Shown here: positions 57,571 through 64,000 of the stretch, piece after piece | Numbering within the stretch: the first letter of the stretch is position 1 | Layout: each line of letters starts with the position of its first letter | Assembly: GCA_029204225.1 (NCBI GenBank) | Contig: CM055095.1 | Coordinates: 42,930,223-42,994,222 of the forward strand | Direction: 5' to 3' | Source: Diphasiastrum complanatum | Lineage: Eukaryota; Streptophyta; Lycopodiopsida; Lycopodiales; Lycopodiaceae | Length of the DNA stretch: 64,000 nucleotides | Translations under genes and position numbers: made by a program | The notes under the pieces: model-generated | Databases searched by the model: none | What the model saw: the letters and a program-made list of their open reading frames with translations, nothing else | What the model was told of the DNA's origin: nothing

Positions 57571-59262
57571 TCATTTGATCTTTGTATTGAATTGGTTTTC
57601 CATTTCATTCTTGAACTTGACAAATGCAGCAAACACTTCATCCTTACTTTTAAGAAGATAGATCCAAGTATACCTACTAAAGTCATCAATGAAAGTTGCA
57701 TACATCTTTGCCCCACCATTGCTAGTTGTACTAGAAGAATGAATATCAGAATGCACAAGTTGAAAAGCTTCTTTAGATCTAGAAGTAGATCTAGAATAAG
57801 CAAGTCTATGAGATTTGGACAAGGCACAATGTTCACAAACACTATTGTTTGCAACAAGACTTTTAGGGAGACCAAGAACAAGCTCTTTCTTTGCCATTAC
57901 CTCCAAAGATTTGAAGTTGGGATGGCCCAACCTCTTGTGCCAAACTTCTTGGTTTGTCAATTGCTCCCTAGCCATACATCCTTCATGATTAGAGATCACA
58001 CATGCATCAAGCTTGAAAAGTTTACCATGCCTCCTACCTTGAGCAATCAAGGATCCACATTTACTTATCAAACATGCATCTCCAATGAACTCCACATCAA
58101 GTCCTTTGTCAATCATTTGACTTACACTAAGCAAATTCTTAGTGATTGAAGGAATGTACAAAACATTTTCAAGATTTGCTTTCCTATTTGTTGAAAGGGA
58201 AATAGGAATAGTGCCTATGCCTTTGATGTCACATTGACCATCATTTGCAGTGTAGATGATGTTACCTTCTCCCTCATAAGACAATAAGGATGTAAAGTAT
58301 TCCTTATGTCTTGTCATGTGAGATGAGGCTCCACTATCAATCCACCAAGGATCATTATCATCTATGTTGGCTAACAAACTTGAAGTCATAACAAGTGATT
58401 CACATGTGTTATGTTCTTCCTCATCTATTGTAAGATTTCCTTGCCTCTCTCCTTGCTCTCTTTTCTTCTTATAACATTCATTTGCAAAATGACCTTTTAT
58501 CCCACAATAAAAGCACTTGAACTTTGACTTATTGTTCTTAGTAGAAGAGGAAGAGGAAGAGTGATCATCATGATCAAAGTTACCACCTTTGGACCATTTC
58601 CCTTTGCCTTTACCTTTGCCCTTGAATTTGCCTTTTGTGAAGAAAGCCTCTTCACCTCCACCTTGCAAGGATGCACCATCAAGCTTTGATTGCAACCTAT
58701 GTTCTTCAGCCAATAAGATTTCTTGCAAGTCAACCACACTTGGCAAGACTCTTTGAATGGCAAAACTTTGCACAAGGTTAGCATGTTCATTTAGCAAACC
58801 ATTCAACATAACTTGGACTATTTCACCATCTTTTATGTTCTCATCAATGCATGCTAAATCATCACTTAGGGACTTAACTCTCAAGATAAATGCATGAGCA
58901 CTTTCACCCTCTCTTTGCCTACTAGAAAATATTTGTCTCCTTAGGGTCAATACCCTAGATGTGGACTTTGATTCAAAGAGCTTCTTTAAGGCATTCCATG
59001 CCTCACTTGCACTTTGACACTTTCCAACTTCCTTGAGAAGTTCATTTGTAACATTCATTTTAATGATATGAAGAGCCCTTTTGGCCTTCTTATCAAACCT
59101 TTGTTGCTCTTGAAGTGTGAGAGGTCTCTCTTCAATTTCTGCAACTATGTCCATGAGTTCATTCAACTCAAGTAAGGACTCCATCCTCACTTTCCAAGTA
59201 GAGTAGTTTGATGAACTCAACCTTTCACTAGACTCTAGCATGATCCCACCATTGGAAGCCAT
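57571..59262 (-). CDS. copia gag-protease-integrase N-half
   Basis: 563 residues from ATG 59,262 (MASNGGIMLESSERLSSSNY). UBN2-type gag (~1-220), Lys/Gly-rich linker (KGKFKGKGKGKGKWSKGG), CCHC zinc knuckle (CFYCGIKGHFANEC, ~250-263), aspartic protease (WWIDSGASSHMTRHKEYF, ~305-325). The pre-integrase finger (WHKRLGHPNFKS, CEHCALSKSH) and integrase core start (HSDIHSS, TFIDDFSRYTWIYLL) follow. Ends at TGA 57,571-57,573 just before LRSDNGGEY. The stop may be a CGA-to-TGA change. Full-length pol would need the stop read through, so trans-mobilisation by a sister copy is more likely. Confidence 0.95.
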   Translation of the reverse strand: MASNGGIMLESSERLSSSNYSTWKVRMESLLELNELMDIVAEIEERPLTLQEQQRFDKKAKRALHIIKMNVTNELLKEVGKCQSASEAWNALKKLFESKSTSRVLTLRRQIFSSRQREGESAHAFILRVKSLSDDLACIDENIKDGEIVQVMLNGLLNEHANLVQSFAIQRVLPSVVDLQEILLAEEHRLQSKLDGASLQGGGEEAFFTKGKFKGKGKGKGKWSKGGNFDHDDHSSSSSSTKNNKSKFKCFYCGIKGHFANECYKKKREQGERQGNLTIDEEEHNTCESLVMTSSLLANIDDNDPWWIDSGASSHMTRHKEYFTSLLSYEGEGNIIYTANDGQCDIKGIGTIPISLSTNRKANLENVLYIPSITKNLLSVSQMIDKGLDVEFIGDACLISKCGSLIAQGRRHGKLFKLDACVISNHEGCMAREQLTNQEVWHKRLGHPNFKSLEVMAKKELVLGLPKSLVANNSVCEHCALSKSHRLAYSRSTSRSKEAFQLVHSDIHSSSTTSNGGAKMYATFIDDFSRYTWIYLLKSKDEVFAAFVKFKNEMENQFNTKIK

Positions 59263-60422
59263 GATTCTAATGTTTCTTCAACTTTTAGGTTCTGTCCTAA
59301 AGCACTTAGCACTCACTTTTCTCTCAACAAATGATAGATAAAGAGATCTATGAAGATTTAGGACCCTAAAACACTTCTATCTTGAACCTAGATGGTTTCC
59401 AAGCATAGAAAGGAAGATTGAAACACATGCAACACTTTGCACACACTAAGAATGGATTACAAAATCAAACCAACCTGAACACACTCTTGCTTAAGCTCTC
59501 AAACTTTCCAGCAAGTGACCAAATCAAGTTATGGTGTGAAGAGTTACTTGCATTCTTAGAAAATACCCAAAACTAGGATGCCAAGATTACCTAGTAATGA
59601 ACAAACTTGATCAACATATGATCAACACACTAAGATATTGATTCAACCTGTAAAACCACATGTAAACCACACTTCTAAAAGTTTATAAACTCCAGCAAGT
59701 GATAAATACAAGATTTAGAGGTGAATGAATGAGCACACTTAGTGAATCACAAGACTAGCTTCACTATCTTGTCAAATCTTGGTGTTTAGATGTAGATCTA
59801 AGATCACTTCACATGAGAATGTTCCTCAACCTGTTAAGAACCTGAAAACACACTTGCATAATGGTTAACACCTTCCAGCAAATGCTCCAATCAAATTACA
59901 TAAGGAGAGTTACTTACATGCTCAACAAAGTACACCAAAATTTATGCCAAAATTGATGACAATCTTTACAATATGCTCTTCACAATGGAGCTTACAATAT
60001 GTTCACCCAAAAAAGGGGATCTTTCATCCAAATGGGAGCTTTGCTCAGCCTTTAGGAGAATTACAACTCACTCAAAAGAGCATTTGTCATCCACTTAAGG
60101 AGAAGTTTCATCCACTTAAGGAGAGTGTTCATCCAAGAATGGAGATTGTCAACAATAGGATTGAAAAGAACATTGTTAGTATTGAATATGCACAAGCCTC
60201 ACAATCACAAATGATTAGGTGTTATGATCTGATCCAAAATAGTTTCTTTTCAGCCTCTGATCTTCAATAGACCTGAAATATGCTTTTGATCCACAAGTTC
60301 AACTCACAAAACAAAGGTTAGTAAGATTTGATCAACAAAGCAATGCAAAATCATGCTAGAACTTGATCAAACATCCAAATATCACCAAAAATGGAATACT
60401 TACTGTAAATAGAAGCCAACCA
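59263..60422 (-). other. leader of young copia
   Basis: About 1.16 kb between primer site and gag. Contains several AACCTG-AACAC-type short repeats (59,470, 59,645, 59,830). A 108-residue + strand frame (59,944-60,270) with repeated HPLKE words has no recognised function. Confidence 0.6.
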
Positions 60423-60434
60423 GCTCTGATACCA
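60423..60434 (-). other. primer binding site, tRNA-iMet, young copia
   Basis: GCTCTGATACCA (complement of TGGTATCAGAGC) directly abuts the 5' LTR with no spacer. Confidence 0.95.
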
Positions 60435-61089
60435 TGTGAAAAATACAGATCCTAAGTGGATCTAAACTCCAAGATCATTGGCTTGAATGCTTGCACTCCA
60501 AACTACATAAGCTAGGAATTGGCAACACATTCTATGCTACCTAGAATGCAAAGAACTTGATCAAAAAGCATTTATCACAAATGGAAACTTCCATAAACAT
60601 CAAGTGCGGCCCAAAATAGCATTATACAGTCCATAATACATCAGCCTACCACTTTTGAAAAGCACCTAAGATCATACACAATAGCTTGAAGACAATACAC
60701 ACAACAATGCTCTCAATGGAGGAAGAAACAATGACAATGATCTATTGATCTCAATGAAGCATACAAAAGGTTTATCCAACCTGTTCTCCACGACTTCCCT
60801 ACTATTTATGGATGAGGAAGATGACTCTCTCTCCTCTCTCTAGAAGGTACTTGACCCTAGATATTCCCTATATAGGAAAAATAGCTAAAAATGGCTTATA
60901 TGACCAAAATACATCAAAATGGTCTCATTTTGAAGGGTATGAAGTTTGACACTTCATCATACTGAAAAAATACAGTAAATAAAAACATTGTGGCCTGGTT
61001 CACACGTGCAAAACTCCAGAACCAAAACTATTTACAATTTTAGCCAATTTAGGTCTCAAACTAGCTAGGAAATGTTGACAATTTTCACA
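60435..61089 (-). repeat. 5' LTR of young copia
   Basis: 655 bp, two differences from the 3' LTR. Contains CCCTATATAGG-type TATA sequence near 60,867 suitable for a promoter (minus-strand CCTATATAGGGAA). Confidence 0.97.
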
Positions 61090-61094
61090 GGTAA
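61090..61094. other. target-site duplication GGTAA (right)
   Basis: Matches 54,654-54,658. Confidence 0.95.
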
Positions 61095-61480
61095 TCCTTC
61101 TCTCAAACGATCAAGTATAACTAGAATATGAACTATGATTCTCAATCATCCGCCAGAAAAATATGCTTGAAGAATTTTCTCCCTCACCTGATTTGTTCTT
61201 TTTGTTTGATCAATGGTTAGAAGAACTTAAGCTCAAAAGTCGTCACTATTTTAGCGAATACGGCCGATCAAAAGTGACAAGTAAACCTTGGATCGCAATC
61301 GTTCACAATGTCACTTGGTAATCCGTAAAGTCTAAACAGACGCTCTACAACTACTTGAGCAAAATCAGATGCAATTTTTGTGGTCGTTACCCAAATAAAT
61401 ATAGTTGATTTGGTAAGATGGCCAGTCCTTACCAAAATTCCACTATTCTGTTTATTCATCTGGGTTAATCTTACCATGAT
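61095..61480 (-). pseudogene. gypsy integrase core, other half of split element
   Basis: Minus-strand reading 61,477-61,268 includes VVERLFRLYGLPSDIVNDCD and PRFTCHF, the second catalytic Asp region of gypsy integrase (GLPxxIVSDRDPRFTSxFW in the family). Continues poorly to 61,095, where the copia insertion begins. Confidence 0.8.
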
Positions 61481-62219
61481 CTAAGTCCTCTCTTATTGAT
61501 CAGGCATATCCTAGAGTTTGAGTTATAATTTTCCAATCACAACTCTCCAGATTCCAGAGACCATACGATTTCATAAGAGTGTATCACAATTCTTAGAAGA
61601 CACATGAGTTGTTCCAAAAAGTCCTTTCTATCAAGAAAGCCTCAGACTTTTCCAACTCACTTATGATGCCTATATAAGGATTGTACTCCCTTACTCTAGA
61701 CATGGCACAAAGTGTCATTCCAAAGTTAGGGTCCTATCTAGAATACGTCTAGAATTTACTCTTAAGTTCTAATCTAGAATAACTTAAGATTCACCAGACC
61801 TTGATTACATAAAGCTCTAACTTTTGGCTACCATCAACTATCCAACTCTCCAGAGTCCATCGGGATAGTGTTTCATCATTTCCAACTGGGAAAAGATAAG
61901 GCCAAAAGTTCTTGTGTATTCTATGCACATATACCTTTAAATGAATCAGAACTTGACCTATAAGGGTTGTGACTTATAAGCAATACATTTCAACAACAAT
62001 ATTCGTAAGTAAGATCATATTGTTGAATTCAACAGCTAATTCAGAAGTAGCCCTCCTAACTCGGTTAGCTGTATCAGATTTAGAAAATATTTATACGTCT
62101 AGATGTGGTACAAAACACCACATTTAATCTTATTCTAAATCTATTCTAGTTCAATAAGAAATTCTCAATGAGAAATTACTATAACCTAGCGAGAAATTGT
62201 CTCTACACAATTCTCACCA
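61481..62219. repeat. no gene; internal degenerate repeat
   Basis: The upstream part of pol expected here is missing. A block starting AACTCTCCAGA occurs at ~61,540 and again at ~61,848 with similar following sequence. Confidence 0.4.
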
Positions 62220-62353
62220 ATATAAAGTCCTAGAACCAAGGACCCTGTTCTAAGCATGCCACTAACAAGCAACACATGTGAAACAGATATAAAGTCCTAA
62301 AACCTTGGATCCTAATCTAAGCATGCCAATAATAGGCAACACATGGGAAATGG
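62220..62353. repeat. 67-bp tandem repeat, two copies
   Basis: TATAAAGTCCTA...CTAAGCATGCCA...GCAACACATG occurs at 62,220 and 62,287. Confidence 0.75.
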
Positions 62354-62595
62354 ATGGTGGAAAAACCAACCCAACCAATCCTAGATCAAATGGATCTAGC
62401 CCCCAAGCTATAGATCAATCTCAAAGATGAATGAAGCATCACACCAGCAACATACGACTACTAGTCTAGGATACACTAATGAGAGCCCAATAGGTATACT
62501 TATATCCTCCAAGGCCCATGCACCACTAGTAGTGCACTGTGACACCTCACTGGACACCACTGCATCTCATCTAGGCCACGTCATCTAGTTTCTCA
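62310..62595 (-). repeat. direct repeat of 53,424-53,730 (LTR part)
   Basis: Close match including GTATACTTATA and CACCACTAGTAGTGCACTGT. Probably the partner LTR of the split gypsy, but it does not reach a TGTCATGCCC end and no primer site adjoins it, so the right side is rearranged. Confidence 0.6.
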
Positions 62596-62599
62596 ACGA

Positions 62600-63226
62600 C
62601 TCTTAATGGTGTTCAATCCTAACCAAACTTCATGAACTTTAGGACAGCTTCATTAAACCTTTGAAATCATGCATGAAAAATATTGGCCATGAATTTTATA
62701 AAAATCTTCAAAATTAGTCCAAAAACCATAAAAAAAACCATGTCTTTTTTTATCGATTTTGAACAAAATTCGTGGATCAAATCCACAACTAAGTGCAATC
62801 AGACCCAGAACCCTATAAATGCATTACATTAAAACACTAAAAGTTTCGATTTCATTCAATTACGGTTCTTATAGCCCATTTCTAGTCCAAAAACCCTAAT
62901 TTTTGGCTAAAAATCACTATCTAAGCACCCTTTTGACTTTTCAACCGACATGCAATCATAGATCAGTAGCAATGATAAACTCCAAGCCAAAATTTTCAAT
63001 TCTAGGTGAAAAATCACAATAAACCGTAAAAAATCCATTGATTTCCTCAAAATTTATGGAGAGAATCCATAATCATGATCAATAGGCTGAAAGTACACCA
63101 AATTCAAAGAAGCCACTCACTTGGACATCAATTTCACTTCCTAGAAGTAACAGGCAAGGAGAAACCAACAAAAAGTAGGGAAAAAACAAGAAGTAGCTCC
63201 ACCTTCCGATGATGCAAACCCTTTTT
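62600..63226. other. no gene seen
   Basis: Probable leader region of another minus-strand element, because a primer-like site follows; no coding signal. Confidence 0.35.
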
Positions 63227-63236
63227 TCTGATACCA
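63227..63236 (-). other. candidate tRNA-iMet primer site
   Basis: TCTGATACCA, complement of TGGTATCAGA, followed by TGTAAGGATCGCC, which would be an LTR end. No second LTR copy in the window. Confidence 0.4.
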
Positions 63237-63359
63237 CTGTAAGGATCGCCTAGTGAAGATCTGACTGTTGCATGCAACCAAACCACCCAACAAACATGAA
63301 ATGGCTAGTAAATTCCCTAACCACTTCACCCCCATGCCATGGTGAATGAATGCAAGAGA

Positions 63360-64000
63360 GGAGGGGTTCCTGGCTACAAGGATCAGAAATCAACAATATT
63401 AGCAGATGCAACAATGACCATTATAGAGGTAGGTCCATAATCATCCAAAACAACTACAAGACAACACAAATTATTATTGTGGATGAACAAGTTCTCGTTT
63501 GTCTTCAAGAAGTTATCTGAAATAAGAATAAAATTTAAGAGATGATAAAGGATGTGTTGATCAATGATATTGGTCCCTAAACAAGTGCTACATCTCATAG
63601 TGATGTGGGTCAGATGGTGAATGTTACCAAGGAGGTACTGATGCAATGTCAAAGGAATCAAGAACCAAATTTTTCTCGAGAATTGGTTGATATTGTTGTA
63701 GACAATATTGCTGACTTTGTTAGTAATTATAAATTTCAAGTGACAGTGGGACAACCAATATGGATTGCTCCATGTTTAGTGGATTCGATATGTCCTAAAT
63801 TGATGGGGTTCTAACAATATTTTGTGACATCTTCGACACTAGCTAATACTACTGAAAAACTTATAGAACAAGATATTATTCAATCGTGTTATGGTTTTTT
63901 TTCTTTATGTACTCGCAATTGTCAACATTGTATTTTCTTGAGCTCTAATGAATCGAAAATTGTTTTTACTATGACAATGATGATGAAGGGTTTTGATTAT
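63360..64000 (+). other. unassigned reading frame at right edge
   Basis: Open plus-strand frame 63,605-63,814 (QMVNVTKEVLMQCQRNQEPN; VDIVVDNIADFVSNYKFQVT) continues after one stop as YFVTSSTLANTTEKLIEQDI to the window end. Protein-like, with earlier similar codons upstream. I do not recognise it. It is cut by the window. Confidence 0.3.

Larger units (their letters stand above)
54659..61089 (-). mobile_element. young near-intact Ty1/copia element
   Basis: 6,431 bp with two 655-bp LTRs (54,659-55,313 and 60,435-61,089) that differ at only two sites (54,882/60,658 G/A; 54,998/60,774 T/A), 99.7% identity. Ends are TG...CA, flanked by GGTAA. Primer site, polypurine tract and the complete gag-pol order are present. 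The only clear lesion found in the coding region is one in-frame TGA. It sits in an older gypsy element. At commonly used plant substitution rates, two LTR differences mean roughly 10^5 years, which is inference. Confidence 0.97.

Noticed and set aside
60423-60434. Partial tRNA-Met gene
   Set aside because: The match is 12-13 bases and sits exactly at LTR edges (also 832, 14,897 and 17,460), so these are primer binding sites.
63605-64000. Gypsy RT fragment (KLIEQDII resembles ELLEKGII)
   Set aside because: The resemblance is a few residues; no downstream RT motif follows before the window ends.

Overview
The window looks like repeat-rich, A/T-biased nuclear DNA of a land plant with a large genome. 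The evidence is tRNA-iMet-primed Ty1/copia and Ty3/gypsy (chromovirus) LTR elements nested in one another, GT-AG introns, long (TC)n/(GA)n microsatellites, and a DUF7869-type transposon-like protein of a kind I know best from mosses, lycophytes and ferns. A non-seed plant such as a fern is my best guess, at low confidence. I see no rRNA or tRNA gene, CRISPR array, bacterial operon, or intact ordinary host gene.

Layout. 0.35-5.75 kb: a gag-less, stop-riddled chromovirus on the + strand. 6.1-10.6 kb: microsatellites, short tandem and inverted repeats around a broken DUF7869-like gene (- strand). 10.9-19.8 kb: three decayed copia pieces, one with its reverse transcriptase deleted straight into the LTR. 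20.0-21.3 kb: a second, different gypsy pol remnant. 22.1-28.4 kb: remains of intron-containing genes, one with a RING-like zinc site and an FCP1/NIF-type HAD phosphatase domain, sown with GGTACT/AGTACC words. 28.4-53.05 kb: the most unusual part, described below, interrupted at 33.6-35.3 kb by an old copia relic. 53.4-62.6 kb: an old - strand gypsy element into which a very young copia (54,659-61,089; two LTR differences in 655 bp; TSD GGTAA) has inserted. 61.5-64 kb: further repeats and an unassigned reading frame.

The 28.4-53.05 kb block holds rearranged, mostly inverted duplicates of intron-containing genes that match no retrotransposon. (i) A histone H3-fold protein that reads on, through a basic/acidic linker, into a Ulp1 (C48) cysteine protease-like domain; two diverged copies break at different places. 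(ii) A large protein with a CLYC motif, possibly a DDE/RNase H-fold transposase. (iii) A beta-class N6-adenine/N4-cytosine DNA methyltransferase-like gene with motif IV DIPYG and motif I FSGSGTT. (iv) Two further unknown genes, each present twice in opposite orientation. Around and inside the introns of the methyltransferase lie many copies of the palindrome CCTATGCTSAGCATAGG, including a near-perfect 28-bp-period array at 45,543-45,872. I infer decayed copies of a large, gene-carrying mobile or virus-derived element. Chromatin (histone fold), protein processing (Ulp1), DNA methylation and an integration enzyme would fit together in such an element, but the link is inference; all copies seen here are degenerate.
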